Source: Schaalia dentiphila ATCC 17982
GTDB taxonomy: Bacteria > Actinomycetota > Actinomycetes > Actinomycetales > Actinomycetaceae
Direction of reading: 5' to 3'
NCBI RefSeq assembly: GCF_000154225.1
Contig: NZ_DS264586.1
Location: 154,527-218,526, forward strand
Length of the DNA stretch: 64,000 nucleotides
Translations under genes and position numbers: made by a program
Notes under the pieces: model-generated
Told to the model about the DNA's origin: nothing
Database searches by the model: none
Seen by the model: the letters and a program-made list of their open reading frames with translations, nothing else
Shown here: positions 1-8,738 of the stretch, piece by piece
How positions within the stretch are numbered: position 1 is the stretch's first letter
Layout of the letters: every line of letters starts with the position of its first letter

Positions 1-113
1 AGGGCTTCAGCGCCTGTCGCGTGTGCGCGCACGTCGTAGCCTTCCCTGCCCAGCGCACGGGCGAGGGGCTCGGAGATGGCCGGATCGTCTTCAACGAGGA
101 GAACTGTAGTCAC
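1..113 (-). CDS. Two-component response regulator, N-terminal part only
   Basis: The gene runs off the left edge; only the first 37 codons are visible, starting from a GTG at 113. The residues read TTVLLVEDDPAI, the classic first strand and acidic pocket of a CheY-like receiver domain (acidic residues at about 8-10). A receiver domain of this type accepts phosphate from a sensor histidine kinase. The output domain lies outside the window, so the regulon cannot be named. TAAGAT lies just upstream of the GTG, so the transcript may be leaderless. Confidence 0.85.
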   Translation of the reverse strand, partial: MTTVLLVEDDPAISEPLARALGREGYDVRAHATGAEA

Positions 114-206
114 GCTTACATCTTAGCAATTCTGAACCAAAACTTGCACCGTTCTTGACCCATTATGCGGGCCGGTCAAGCACTCGTTCACACTGCGAGA
201 TGAACG

Positions 207-1241
207 TTATTTAACAACGCTTGAGAGCAGGTAGGGCGAGACAGGGCCGAAACCGCGCAAGTCCGCGGTTGGGAACTCTTCGAGTTCGTAGCCGTCGCCG
301 ACCTCACCAGCAGCAATGGCGGCAGCCGTGGTCGGATCGGTAAGGATCTTACCCACCGGAGCAATGTCCACGAGGCGAGACGCGAGGTTCACCGTGGGTC
401 CGAAGACGTCACCCGATCGCGAGAAGACATCTCCGCGCACGAAGGATGCTCGAACGGGCAGCATCTCATCGTCGGCGTTCAGCCTCTCGATGAGGGCAGT
501 GGCCACGCGCAGACCGGTCGGCAGGTCATCGGCGATGTAGAGGACGGCGTCACCAATCATCTTGACGACGCGACCCCCCTCCTCAATGACAGCGTTACGG
601 CTCTCCTCCTCGAAGCGCTCAATGAGACCCACGAGGGCATCACCGAGGATAGTCGAGGACGACGTGTAGGACACCATGTCGACAAAGCCGAGGCAGCGGT
701 TGAGCGGGAATCGGTTATGCCGCTCCTCGTGCCCCCGTTGGGACACCTCGCGATCAAAACGGGACAGGGTTGCCTCAAGCTGACGCCGCCAGGCGTATGT
801 GAACATCTCCTGGAAGACGTCGATGTACTCGCGCATATGGTCCAGCACGTACATGCGGGCCGTCGTGTCATCAAGCATCAGACGACGCATTGAATCCTCG
901 ACCAGCGCTTCGAACTGCCACAGGGCAAGGCGATCGGCCAGGTGAGCGTTGGCACGCAGGAGAGAGCGCGAGGTTGCCGTGTCAATGCCACCGGATTCGA
1001 CGAGGTCATGCCAGCGACTGAAAACTTCCAGGTCGCGCTGAGAGAAAACCTTGTCGTCTGCGGTGGGAGCCTGGAAGCCAAGGGCAATCCAGAAACGAAA
1101 AACGCGCTCGATAGGCGTATTCGTCATCTCCGCGAGATCGCGGGCCGAATACGTCAAATGACCACCGAGAAGCTGAGGAACGTAGCTTGTTGCGGTCAGT
1201 TCATCAGGAGTTGCAGGGGACGAAGCCGCGTGCTCATCCAT
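207..1241 (-). CDS. Class III adenylate cyclase with Rv1264-like N-terminal regulatory domain
   Basis: A 344-residue protein that should make cAMP from ATP. The C-terminal half is a class III cyclase homology domain with the full residue set: metal-binding Asp188 (GFVDMVSYT) and Asp231 (KMIGDAVLY), purine-binding Lys227 and Asp278, and transition-state Asn285 and Arg289 (VNLASR). Residues about 28-170 resemble the helical, pH-responsive autoinhibitory domain of Mycobacterium Rv1264, opening with a MerR-like helix-turn-helix pattern (YSARDLAEMTNTPIERVFRFW). There is no membrane segment, so it is cytoplasmic. The start at 1241 is preferred over one 36 bases upstream because AGAAGGG sits 7 bases before it. 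The pH response is inferred from the family only. Confidence 0.88.
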   Translation of the reverse strand: MDEHAASSPATPDELTATSYVPQLLGGHLTYSARDLAEMTNTPIERVFRFWIALGFQAPTADDKVFSQRDLEVFSRWHDLVESGGIDTATSRSLLRANAHLADRLALWQFEALVEDSMRRLMLDDTTARMYVLDHMREYIDVFQEMFTYAWRRQLEATLSRFDREVSQRGHEERHNRFPLNRCLGFVDMVSYTSSSTILGDALVGLIERFEEESRNAVIEEGGRVVKMIGDAVLYIADDLPTGLRVATALIERLNADDEMLPVRASFVRGDVFSRSGDVFGPTVNLASRLVDIAPVGKILTDPTTAAAIAAGEVGDGYELEEFPTADLRGFGPVSPYLLSSVVK

Positions 1242-1455
1242 CGCAAATCCCTTCTCTTTGGGCTGACTCAACACCACATCAGCGGGTAACGGTATATCAG
1301 ATCACTTTTCAAAGTCACATCGAGATTGTGACCTCGTACGTAGACAATTGTAGTAGTCTGATGAGTTTTTCACCAGGGTTTTGCACGTTTACCTGCGAAA
1401 ACCCTCCATCTTGCAATAAATTTCAGTTTGTCTACACGCTTCTCGAACGATGGTC

Positions 1456-1461
1456 CACAAT
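1456..1461 (+). promoter_or_regulatory. Candidate -10 box for leaderless maf transcript
   Basis: CACAAT resembles an actinobacterial -10 element and ends 6 bases before the maf ATG at 1468. No Shine-Dalgarno sequence is visible there. Transcription would start at or next to the start codon. Confidence 0.35.
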
Positions 1462-1467
1462 GTCCCT

Positions 1468-2175
1468 ATGCGCCTTGTTCTTGCCTCTGCATCCCCGGCC
1501 CGCCGCGCAACACTCATTGCAGCGGGCATCACACCGATCGTCCAGGTTTCCACCGTTGATGAGGACGCCGTCCTCGCTGCGTTGCCCGACGGGCGCGCAT
1601 TCTCGGGAGGCACGACCAACCCAGCGGACGAAGTTGCAGCGCTCGCCGCAGCCAAGTGTGCCGACGTCTGCAAAGCCCTGAGCACGCCCGGCACCAACGC
1701 CGAACTACCCGAGGGCGAGGCCGTCCTCGTCGTTGGCTGCGACTCCATGCTCGAGATCGACGGCCAGATGCTCGGCAAGCCCCACACCCCCGACGTAGCC
1801 CGCGAGCGCATCCGCGCCATGCGCCGCACGAGCGCCACCCTATGGACGGGCCACTCGGCCGCGATCCTCGCCCCGACCTCGTCGGATGACGACCAGAGGC
1901 ACGAACGCACGATTACCGCAACCGTCACCTGCTCCGCCTCGACCCAGGTCCACTTCGGGGACATCTCGGATGCCGAGATCGACGCATACGTCGCCACCGG
2001 CGAGCCCCTGCACGTGGCTGGGTCCTTCACGGTGGATGGGCTGGGCGGCCCCTTCATCGAGGGCGTGACGGGCGATTATCACTCGGTCGTCGGCATCTCA
2101 TTGCCGCTACTGCGCTCCATGGCCACCGAGCTTGGGGTGTTCTGGCCGGACCTGTGGGATGCGCCGCGCCCCTGA
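1468..2175 (+). CDS. maf: Maf family nucleoside triphosphate pyrophosphatase
   Basis: A 235-residue Maf/HAM1-fold protein. It begins with the family signature [14 protein letters not shown], has the conserved VVGCDSML segment holding the catalytic acidic residue, and LGKPHTPD ahead of the helix that follows. Maf proteins hydrolyse dTTP/UTP or modified pyrimidine nucleotides to the monophosphate and act as house-cleaning enzymes. The start at MRLVLAS matches the family; an ATG 18 bases upstream is in frame but adds residues the family lacks. It is divergent from the cyclase gene and followed closely by dapD. It is slightly longer than typical (about 200 residues) because of loops around residues 65-85 and 140-150. 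Confidence 0.9.
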   Translation: MRLVLASASPARRATLIAAGITPIVQVSTVDEDAVLAALPDGRAFSGGTTNPADEVAALAAAKCADVCKALSTPGTNAELPEGEAVLVVGCDSMLEIDGQMLGKPHTPDVARERIRAMRRTSATLWTGHSAAILAPTSSDDDQRHERTITATVTCSASTQVHFGDISDAEIDAYVATGEPLHVAGSFTVDGLGGPFIEGVTGDYHSVVGISLPLLRSMATELGVFWPDLWDAPRP

Positions 2176-2207
2176 GTTTCGGCGCCAATCACCCCCACCA
2201 TGCCCCG

Positions 2208-2213
2208 TACTGT
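2208..2213 (+). promoter_or_regulatory. Candidate -10 box for leaderless dapD transcript
   Basis: TACTGT fits the TAnnnT pattern of actinobacterial -10 boxes and lies 6 bases before the dapD ATG, so the message may start at the AUG. AGGGG in the gap could instead be a very close ribosome site. Confidence 0.4.
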
Positions 2214-2219
2214 AGGGGC

Positions 2220-3176
2220 ATGGACAACAGCACTGCATGGGGCATCGGCCTCGCAACGATCACTCTGGACGGCACGACACTCGACACGTGGTACCCCGCC
2301 CCACACCTGGGCGATCCCGGGACTGACGAGGAGCTGGCGACCTCGCTGTCCGTGCTGGAGCGCGTCGATGACGCGCGCCGCGTGCGCACCGTCGTCGTGA
2401 CCACGACGATTGACCTGCGGGAAGCCCCCGCTTCGACGGAGGACGCCTACCTGCGACTGCACCTGCTTTCCCACCGTCTGGTGAAGCCCAACACGATCAA
2501 CCTGGACGGCATCTTCGCGGTGCTGCCCAACGTCGTGTGGACGGATGCAGGTCCGTGCGCCGTCGCCGACTTCGAGGCCACCCGCCTGCGCCTGCGCGCT
2601 CGCGACGGTCACCCCGTGACCGTGCAGGGCGTCGACAAGTTCCCGCCGATGGTCAACTACGTCCTGCCCTCCGGCGTTCGCATCGCCGACGGCACGCGCG
2701 TGCGCCTGGGCGCCTACCTGTCCGAGGGCACGACCGTCATGCACGCCGGCTTCGTCAACTTCAACGCGGGCACGCTGGGCCGCTCGATGGTCGAGGGCCG
2801 CGTCTCGCAGGGCGTCGTCATTGGCGATGGCTCTGATGTGGGCGGCGGCGCCTCCACGATGGGCACCCTCTCGGGCGGCGGCAAGCAGCGTGTGCGCCTG
2901 GGCGAGCGCTGCCTGCTGGGCGCAAACTCGGGCCTGGGCATCGCGCTCGGCGACGACTGCGTGGTCGAGGCCGGACTGTACGTGACCGCCGGAGCGAAGG
3001 TCACGCTCATCGATTCTTCCGGCGAGGCCGAGCCGCGCACGGTTGCCGCACGCGAGCTCTCGGGCGCATCGAACATCCTGTTCCGCCGCAACTCCCAGAC
3101 GGGCCGCATCGAGGCCATCGCCCGCGCAGGCGTCGTGGGTATCGAGCTCAACGACGCGCTGCACGCGTCGAACTGA
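2220..3176 (+). CDS. dapD: 2,3,4,5-tetrahydropyridine-2,6-dicarboxylate N-succinyltransferase
   Basis: A 318-residue enzyme of the succinylase branch of lysine and meso-diaminopimelate synthesis. It transfers succinyl from succinyl-CoA to tetrahydrodipicolinate. The C-terminal half is a left-handed beta-helix made of hexapeptide-like repeats ([16 protein letters not shown], then [15 protein letters not shown], then [13 protein letters not shown]). The MVEGRVS segment holds the glutamate known as catalytic in the Mycobacterium enzyme. The start at MDNSTAW is used; the upstream in-frame ATG at 2154 would overlap maf. Its 3' end overlaps the convergent dapC gene by 29 bases. The next enzyme of the pathway is therefore encoded tail-to-tail with it. 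Confidence 0.93.
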   Translation: MDNSTAWGIGLATITLDGTTLDTWYPAPHLGDPGTDEELATSLSVLERVDDARRVRTVVVTTTIDLREAPASTEDAYLRLHLLSHRLVKPNTINLDGIFAVLPNVVWTDAGPCAVADFEATRLRLRARDGHPVTVQGVDKFPPMVNYVLPSGVRIADGTRVRLGAYLSEGTTVMHAGFVNFNAGTLGRSMVEGRVSQGVVIGDGSDVGGGASTMGTLSGGGKQRVRLGERCLLGANSGLGIALGDDCVVEAGLYVTAGAKVTLIDSSGEAEPRTVAARELSGASNILFRRNSQTGRIEAIARAGVVGIELNDALHASN

Positions 3177-4338
3177 GTCTTCTCACCAACGAGGCCGGGG
3201 CCGCCCAGGCCTCGCGAATGCGGCTCGCTGCGGCCTGAATACGCTCGTCGGTGGCGGTGAGGGCCACACGGACACGCCCGTGGGCTGCCGTGCCGTAGAA
3301 GTCGCCGGGCGCCACGAGGATGCCGAGCTCGGCCAGGCGATTCACGAGGGCCCACGAGTCGGTCGGATTCGCGCGGTCCGAGACCCACAGGTACAGGCCG
3401 GCCGCCGTGTCGGGGTCGACGTCGAAGCCTGCGTCGGTCAGCGCCTCGAGGAGGAGCGCGCGACGCACGGCGTAGACGCTGCGCTGGCGTTCCACGTGTT
3501 CGGTGTCGCGGAGGGCAACCGCCATCGCGTGCTGGACGGGGGCGGGCACCATGAGTCCGGAATGCTTGCGCACGCTGACGATTGGTGCGACCAGCGCGGG
3601 GTCACCATAGATGAGGGCACCGCGGTAGCCTGCGAGGTTCGACTGCTTGGACAGCGAGTACAGGACGAGGAGGCCGCTCGCGTCGCCATCGCACACGTCC
3701 GTATCGAGCAGGGAGGGCACGCCCTCGCTCACGTAGGGCTCCGACCAGGGCAGGGCGGCGTAGCACTCGTCGGAGACGACGACGGCGCCGTGGGAGCGCG
3801 CCCAGGCGACGACCGCGCGCAGCTCGTCCTTGCTCATGACGTGCCCGTCGGGGTTGCCCGGGGAGTTCAGGTAGACGAGGGTGGCCTCGGGCCAGGCGTC
3901 AGGATTCTTCGGGTCGACAGCGACGGGGGTGGCACCGGCCAGGCGGGCGCCAATGTCGTAGGTCGGGTAGGCGACCTCGGGCACGAGGACCATGTCGCCG
4001 GGGCGCAGGCCCAGCAGGGCGGGAATCCAGGCGACGGCTTCCTTCGACCCGATCGTTGGGATGACGCCACCGTGGCCAACATCGACCATGCCTCGGCGCT
4101 GTCCCCATGCGAGGATCGCGTCTCGCACCTCGGCAGTTCCGATCACCGTCGGGTAGCCGTGCGCGTTGGAAGCGTCGGCGAGTGCCTCGCGGATGAACGC
4201 CGGGGTGTCGTCGACCGGAGTTCCGACGCTCAGATCACAAATTCCCCCGGGATGTTCAGTGGCACGCGCCTTGGCGGGTGCCAGCTGATCCCAGGGGAAT
4301 TCGGGCAGGTCAAGAGGGCGAGGAAGGATCGTTGTCAT
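3148..4338 (-). CDS. dapC: Succinyldiaminopimelate transaminase, PLP fold type I
   Basis: A 396-residue class I/II aminotransferase acting after DapD to make N-succinyl-LL-diaminopimelate from the keto acid and glutamate. Visible signatures: the N-terminal [11 protein letters not shown] motif, GSKEAVAW and [15 protein letters not shown] of the cofactor pocket, LNSPGNPDG with the conserved Asn, VVSDECYA with the PLP-binding Asp, and [12 protein letters not shown] with the Schiff-base Lys. It lies 19 bases downstream of the ferredoxin gene on the same strand, the pairing seen in mycobacteria (fdxC-dapC). The last roughly 25 residues are encoded partly by a copy of the dispersed GC-rich motif (3189-3201), so the tail may be a recent extension. 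Confidence 0.92.
   Translation of the reverse strand: MTTILPRPLDLPEFPWDQLAPAKARATEHPGGICDLSVGTPVDDTPAFIREALADASNAHGYPTVIGTAEVRDAILAWGQRRGMVDVGHGGVIPTIGSKEAVAWIPALLGLRPGDMVLVPEVAYPTYDIGARLAGATPVAVDPKNPDAWPEATLVYLNSPGNPDGHVMSKDELRAVVAWARSHGAVVVSDECYAALPWSEPYVSEGVPSLLDTDVCDGDASGLLVLYSLSKQSNLAGYRGALIYGDPALVAPIVSVRKHSGLMVPAPVQHAMAVALRDTEHVERQRSVYAVRRALLLEALTDAGFDVDPDTAAGLYLWVSDRANPTDSWALVNRLAELGILVAPGDFYGTAAHGRVRVALTATDERIQAAASRIREAWAAPASLVRRLSSTRAARR
3189..3201 (+). repeat. Dispersed GC-rich motif, copy inside dapC end
   Basis: A full copy of ACGAGGCCGGGGC, shared with eleven other places in the window. This copy lies 12 bases after the dapD stop codon and inside the last codons of dapC, so it is translated on the minus strand as part of the C-terminal tail. 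Confidence 0.75.
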
Positions 4339-4357
4339 ACCCCTACCCTATCGACTG

Positions 4358-4699
4358 TCAGAGATTTTCGGCCTTCCATTCCTCATTCTGAGGCGGCAGC
4401 GCGGCGATCATCGGATCGTCGAAGTCCTGGACGCCGGTCTTCTGGGCGCCACCGGGGCTGCCCAGATCGTTGAAGAAGTCGACGTTGGCGCGCAGGTAGT
4501 CGGACCACTCGGAGGGCAGGTCGTCCTCGTAGAAGATGGCCTCGGTCGGGCACACGGGCTCGCATGCACCGCAGTCCACGCACTCCTCGGGATGGATGTA
4601 GAGCGAACGGGCACCCTCGTAGATGCAGTCGACGGGGCACTCGTCCACGCATGCGCGATCCTTGACGTCCACGCAGGGCTGCGCGATGACGTAGGTCAT
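4358..4699 (-). CDS. fdxA: Seven-iron ferredoxin (3Fe-4S/4Fe-4S)
   Basis: A 113-residue FdxA/FdxC-type ferredoxin, a soluble low-potential electron carrier. The first cluster region has Cys9, Cys17, Cys21 and Cys25; the second is CVDCGACEPVCP with Cys40, 43, 46 and 50. The spacing of the first set is the one seen in 7Fe ferredoxins, where one cluster is 3Fe-4S. An acidic C-terminal tail (about 58-113) is usual for the actinobacterial members. AGGAGGAACG precedes the ATG. It is the first gene of a probable two-gene unit with dapC, and is divergent from the SH3-like protein gene. The redox partner is not visible here. Confidence 0.93.
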   Translation of the reverse strand: MTYVIAQPCVDVKDRACVDECPVDCIYEGARSLYIHPEECVDCGACEPVCPTEAIFYEDDLPSEWSDYLRANVDFFNDLGSPGGAQKTGVQDFDDPMIAALPPQNEEWKAENL

Positions 4700-4739
4700 G
4701 AGACGTTCCTCCTGGTCAGTTCTAAAGACTCGTTGGTTC

Positions 4740-4745
4740 TATTAT
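4740..4745 (+). promoter_or_regulatory. Candidate -10 box, leaderless start of the SH3-like gene
   Basis: TATTAT is close to the TATAAT consensus and ends 6 bases before the ATG at 4752. There is no ribosome-binding site, which suggests a leaderless message in the fdxA divergent promoter region. Confidence 0.45.
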
Positions 4746-4751
4746 TCACGT

Positions 4752-5078
4752 ATGAGTAGCCCCGAGTCACCCCGCGTCCCCGACAGCGCTGCAAGCGGCG
4801 AGAATACGCCGATTCAGCACACCGAGACCGAAGGGGCGCGCGAGGAATTTTCCACACGCGCGACTGGCGCAATTCCCCAGCTGCCGTGGATGAGCTTCGC
4901 GGTCGGCGAGAGGATCGTCATCCGCTACCGTCTGGCAGACGGCCTGCACGACGCTCTGGGAGAGGCGCTCGAGGTGGCCCCCACGCACGTCACGGTCGCG
5001 ACGAGGCGTGGGCCGGTTCGCGTGGATGCCCGCACGATGGTGACGGGCAAGCGCGTACCTCCCCCGCCCACCATCTAG
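4752..5078 (+). CDS. Small protein with Rv0428c-like SH3 domain
   Basis: A 108-residue protein. The first about 50 residues are polar and probably disordered. The C-terminal block (about 53-108; WMSFAVGERIVIRYRL, then VTVATRRGPVRV and a final KRVPPP) matches the SH3-like beta-barrel that in mycobacterial Rv0428c-type proteins precedes a GNAT acetyltransferase domain. Here no acetyltransferase follows: the coding sequence ends 22 bases before the convergent typA stop. It could be a stand-alone adaptor or the remnant of a split two-domain enzyme. The start is set at the ATG following a good -10 box. Function unknown; the domain assignment is by motif resemblance. Confidence 0.7.
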   Translation: MSSPESPRVPDSAASGENTPIQHTETEGAREEFSTRATGAIPQLPWMSFAVGERIVIRYRLADGLHDALGEALEVAPTHVTVATRRGPVRVDARTMVTGKRVPPPPTI

Positions 5079-5100
5079 CGAGCAGGGAAGCAGGCGCGGT

Positions 5101-7020
5101 TCAGCGGTTGGCACGGCGCTCGCGAGCGGCGATCTTGAAACGCTCCTGGGCGTCCAGGACGACCTTGCGCACGCGCACGGCCTCGGGCGTGACCTCGACG
5201 CACTCGTCGTTGGCCGCGAACTCGAGGGACTCCTCGAGGGTCAGCTTACGCGAGGGGGTCAGCGACTCGTACACGTCGGCGGTCGCACTACGCGTGTTCG
5301 TCTGCTTCTTCTCGCGGCAGATGTTCACGTCCATGTCCTCGCCGCGCGGGTTTTCGCCCACAACCTGGCCCTCGTAGACCTCGGAGGAGGGCTCGACGAT
5401 GAAGGAGCCACGCTCCTGCAGGTTCGTCATCGCGTACGGGGTGGCTTGGCCAGCGCGGTCAGCGACGAGGGAGCCGGTGAGGCGCTGCTCGATGGAGCCC
5501 TGCCAGGGGGCGTACCCCTCGGAGATGGACGAGGCGATGCCGGTACCGCGCGTTTCGGTGAGGAACCGCGTACGGAAGCCGATGAGGCCTCGGGCGGGAA
5601 CCACGAACTCAAGGCGGATCCAGCCCGAACCGTGGTTCGCCATGGTCTCCATGCGGCCCTTGCGGGCGGCCATGAGCTGCGTGACGGCGCCCAGGTACTC
5701 CTCGGGGATGTCGATCGTCATGCGCTCCATGGGCTCGCTGAGCACGCCGTCGATCTCCTTGGTGACAACCTGCGGCTTGCCGACGGTGAGCTCAAAGCCC
5801 TCGCGGCGCATCTGCTCCACCAGGATCGCCAGGGCGAGCTCGCCACGGCCCTGGACCTCCCAGGCGTCGGGGCGCTCGGTGGGCAGAACCTTCAGGGACA
5901 CGTTGCCGATGAGCTCGCGGTCGAGGCGGTCCTTAACCTGGCGGGCCGTGACCTTAGCGCCCTTGACGCGGCCGGCCATGGGCGAAGTGTTGATGCCGAT
6001 GGTCATGGAGATGGCCGGGTCGTCCACCGTGATGAGCGGCAGGGGACGCGGATCCTCGAGGTCGACGAGGGACTCGCCGATCATGATGTCTTCGATGCCG
6101 GCGACGGCAACGATATCGCCGGGGGCGGCGGAGTCGGTGGACACGCGCTCGAGGCCCTCGGTGGCCAGCAGCTCGGAGATGTGGACGCGCTGGATGGTGC
6201 CGTCGTGGCGCGCCAGGCCCACGTCAGCGCCCTTCTTCAGGGTGCCGTTGTGGATGCGTAGCAGAGCGAGACGGCCCAGGAACGGGGAGGCGTCCAGGTT
6301 GGTGACGTGGGCCTGCAGCGGCATGTCCTCGTCGTAGGTGGGGCCGGGGATACGGTTCAGGATGGTCTCGAACAGGGGCTCGAGGTTCTCGGTGGGCAGC
6401 TGGCCGTCACCGGGGTTTTCCAGCGAGCACTTGCCGGCCTTAGCGGAGGCGTAGACGACGGGGACGTCCATGAGGGAGTCGACGTCGATGTCGATACCTT
6501 CGTTCATGAGGTCCTCGCCCAGCGACAGGAGCAGGTCGGTCGTCTCCGAGACGACCTCTTCGATACGCGAGTCGGGACGGTCTACCTTGTTGACGACGAC
6601 GATGACGGGCAGGTGGGCCTGGAGGGCCTTACGCAGCACGAAGCGGGTCTGCGGGAGCGGGCCCTCGGAAGCATCGACCATGAGGACGACGCCGTCGACC
6701 ATCGACAGGCCTCGCTCGACCTCACCACCGAAGTCGGCGTGGCCGGGGGTGTCGATAACGTTAATGATGACGCCATCCTTGAGACCCAGGGCCTGTGCGG
6801 CGGGGCCGGTGTAGTGGACGGCGGTGTTCTTGGCGAGAATGGTGATGCCCTTCTCGCGCTCAAGGTCGCCGGAGTCCATGACGCGCTCGCCGGTCTTCTC
6901 GACCGTGTCACGCTCGGAGAACGCTCCGGACTGCCAGAGCATTGCGTCAACCAGCGTGGTCTTGCCATGATCGACGTGCGCGACGATGGCGACATTTCGC
7001 AGGTCGGGACGCGTAGACAT
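5101..7020 (-). CDS. typA: Ribosome-associated translational GTPase TypA/BipA
   Basis: A 639-residue EF-G-like GTPase that binds the ribosome and aids 50S assembly and stress growth. All G-motifs are present near the N-terminus: AHVDHGKTT (G1), the EKGITI switch (G2), DTPGHADFGGE (G3), NKVDRPDSR (G4) and SAKAG (G5). Domain II, the EF-G-type domains III and V and the TypA-specific C-terminal domain follow, with GFRTRFLTETRGTG typical of the family. The start MSTRPDLRN is chosen because GAGGAG sits 7 bases upstream; a longer frame continues upstream but has no family resemblance. It is convergent with the SH3-like gene. Confidence 0.95.
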   Translation of the reverse strand: MSTRPDLRNVAIVAHVDHGKTTLVDAMLWQSGAFSERDTVEKTGERVMDSGDLEREKGITILAKNTAVHYTGPAAQALGLKDGVIINVIDTPGHADFGGEVERGLSMVDGVVLMVDASEGPLPQTRFVLRKALQAHLPVIVVVNKVDRPDSRIEEVVSETTDLLLSLGEDLMNEGIDIDVDSLMDVPVVYASAKAGKCSLENPGDGQLPTENLEPLFETILNRIPGPTYDEDMPLQAHVTNLDASPFLGRLALLRIHNGTLKKGADVGLARHDGTIQRVHISELLATEGLERVSTDSAAPGDIVAVAGIEDIMIGESLVDLEDPRPLPLITVDDPAISMTIGINTSPMAGRVKGAKVTARQVKDRLDRELIGNVSLKVLPTERPDAWEVQGRGELALAILVEQMRREGFELTVGKPQVVTKEIDGVLSEPMERMTIDIPEEYLGAVTQLMAARKGRMETMANHGSGWIRLEFVVPARGLIGFRTRFLTETRGTGIASSISEGYAPWQGSIEQRLTGSLVADRAGQATPYAMTNLQERGSFIVEPSSEVYEGQVVGENPRGEDMDVNICREKKQTNTRSATADVYESLTPSRKLTLEESLEFAANDECVEVTPEAVRVRKVVLDAQERFKIAARERRANR

Positions 7021-7257
7021 ATGTGGACTCCTCAAATGTGGATACAGATTTATGCGTGTGAGGGGGCATGGAAGCCGCAGATACAACCGGTTCGAACCGA
7101 TTTCACGCACATACGCCTCTAAGAATATCGGCTGAACGAGGGGCAACACGATCCCCATGTTGCGAATTCCACCACGTCGTGGACACGTGGCGGCGATGTG
7201 AGGCACCATCGGCCCGTCTATTTGCTCGGTCACAAGCTATGGCGTTAACTGGCTTGT

Positions 7258-8112
7258 ATGACTGACATCACCACGCTCAGCGCAGACGTTTCTAAAGCCT
7301 CGACCCTTGTCACCCTCTTCGGTGCGCACCTGTTGTCGTGGCATCCTGCGGGTCACCCGGATGTCCTGTGGCTGTCCTCCCGCGCGGTGTTGGATGGCAC
7401 GAAGGCGATCCGCGGCGGCATCCCCCTGTGCCTGCCTTGGTTCGGCAGCCCCACCGACTCCCCGACGAGGCCCGGCCAGGGAGCGGGTGCCCACGGGTTC
7501 GCCCGCACGAGCCCCTGGACGCTGCTGGGAAGCACCCAACCCGCGAACGACGCCCCAGCCTCGTTCTCCTTCGAGCTGCACCACACGGGCGAGACCTCTG
7601 CCCTCTACCCACACTCCTTCTGCGCGCGCCTGGACATCACCGCCGGGGCTGAGCTGAACACCACCCTGACCCTCACGAACGAGGACGACCACCCCTTCGC
7701 TATCGAGGCCGCCCTGCACACCTACCTGCACGTCGGCGACGTCAACGACGTGACGGTAGAGGGCCTGGACGGAGAACGCTACTACGACAAGGTCCGCGAG
7801 CGCTACGCCACCCAGACCGGCGACGTGACTTTTATCGGCCCGACGGACCGAGTCTATACCTCCACCCAGCTGGTCCAGGTCGTCGATCCGAAGCTGGGCC
7901 GACGCATCATCGTCGACAAGAGCGGTTCGGGCTCCACGATCGTGTGGAACCCCTGGTCGCAGGGCGCGGCCACGATGAGCGACATCGGCGAGGGCGAGTG
8001 GCAGAACTTCGTGTGCGTGGAAACCGCGGCGGTGCGCGAACGCGCGCTGACGCTGTGGCCGGGGCACCCCCACATCATGACACAGACCCTTGCCGTGGAA
8101 ACGCTGGACTGA
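7258..8112 (+). CDS. D-hexose-6-phosphate mutarotase / aldose 1-epimerase family
   Basis: A 284-residue protein of the YeaD-like branch of the galactose mutarotase superfamily, which interconverts alpha and beta anomers of hexose 6-phosphates. Motifs include FGAHLLSWHP near the N-terminus, IRGGIPLCLPWFG, GAGAHGFARTSPW with the conserved His, and a central HTYLHVGDV segment with a second conserved His. VWNPW and GEWQNFVCVE near the C-terminus hold the acidic catalytic residue of the family. It is cytoplasmic and has no signal peptide. The acyltransferase gene follows 47 bases downstream on the same strand but is functionally unrelated. Substrate is inferred from the family. Confidence 0.88.
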   Translation: MTDITTLSADVSKASTLVTLFGAHLLSWHPAGHPDVLWLSSRAVLDGTKAIRGGIPLCLPWFGSPTDSPTRPGQGAGAHGFARTSPWTLLGSTQPANDAPASFSFELHHTGETSALYPHSFCARLDITAGAELNTTLTLTNEDDHPFAIEAALHTYLHVGDVNDVTVEGLDGERYYDKVRERYATQTGDVTFIGPTDRVYTSTQLVQVVDPKLGRRIIVDKSGSGSTIVWNPWSQGAATMSDIGEGEWQNFVCVETAAVRERALTLWPGHPHIMTQTLAVETLD

Positions 8113-8159
8113 CCGACCCGCGGGTAGGATTGGCTCCAGCTACGACCAGAAAGGCCCTC

Positions 8160-8738
8160 ATGGCTCTCACTTCCGCGATCGCGTCCGCGTACCTGTCTGT
8201 TTCCCGCTGGAAGCTGTCCACGCAACCCCTGCCGGACAAGGTCATCGTCATCGGCGCCCCGCATACCTCGAATTGGGACGGTGTCTTTATGGCGATTTCC
8301 ATGTGGAAGTCTGGGCGCACCTTCTCGTTCCTCGTGAAGGATTCCGTCGTCAAGGCCCCGGTGCTCGGCTGGTTCGTGAAAAAGATTGGCGCGGTCGCCG
8401 TTGAGCGCAGCGCCTCGCACGGCTTGGTCGAGCAGGTTGCCCAGCGCATCCGCGAGGCAGACACCTTCACGCTGTGCATCACGCCCAAGGGCACGCGATC
8501 GCCGCGTGATTTCTGGAAGTCCGGCTTCTACCGCATCGCAATGGAGGCAGGCGTGCCGATCCAGCTGGGCTTCATCGACCGCAACACCCGCACGTTCGGC
8601 TGGGGCCCGACGTACCAGCTGACGGGCGACGTGCACGCCGACATGGAGGCCATCCGCGCGTTTTACGCCGACAAGGTGGGTATTCACCCTGAGAAGACAT
8701 CTGTTCCGCGACTGCGCGCTGAGGACGAGGCCGAATGA
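8160..8738 (+). CDS. Lysophospholipid acyltransferase family protein (PlsC-like)
   Basis: A compact 192-residue acyltransferase domain. It shows the catalytic HTSNWD (His-X4-Asp) within APHTSNWDG, the downstream VAVERSASHGL block and ITPKGTRS, a variant of the usual PEGTR phosphate-binding motif. The family moves acyl groups from acyl-ACP or acyl-CoA to lysophospholipids or related acceptors at the membrane. It is shorter than housekeeping PlsC and lacks clear transmembrane helices, like the small actinobacterial group annotated as 1-acylglycerol-3-phosphate acyltransferases. AAAGG precedes the ATG. Its stop overlaps the start of the next gene by 4 bases, implying coupled translation with a secreted membrane protein. 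Confidence 0.82.
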   Translation: MALTSAIASAYLSVSRWKLSTQPLPDKVIVIGAPHTSNWDGVFMAISMWKSGRTFSFLVKDSVVKAPVLGWFVKKIGAVAVERSASHGLVEQVAQRIREADTFTLCITPKGTRSPRDFWKSGFYRIAMEAGVPIQLGFIDRNTRTFGWGPTYQLTGDVHADMEAIRAFYADKVGIHPEKTSVPRLRAEDEAE

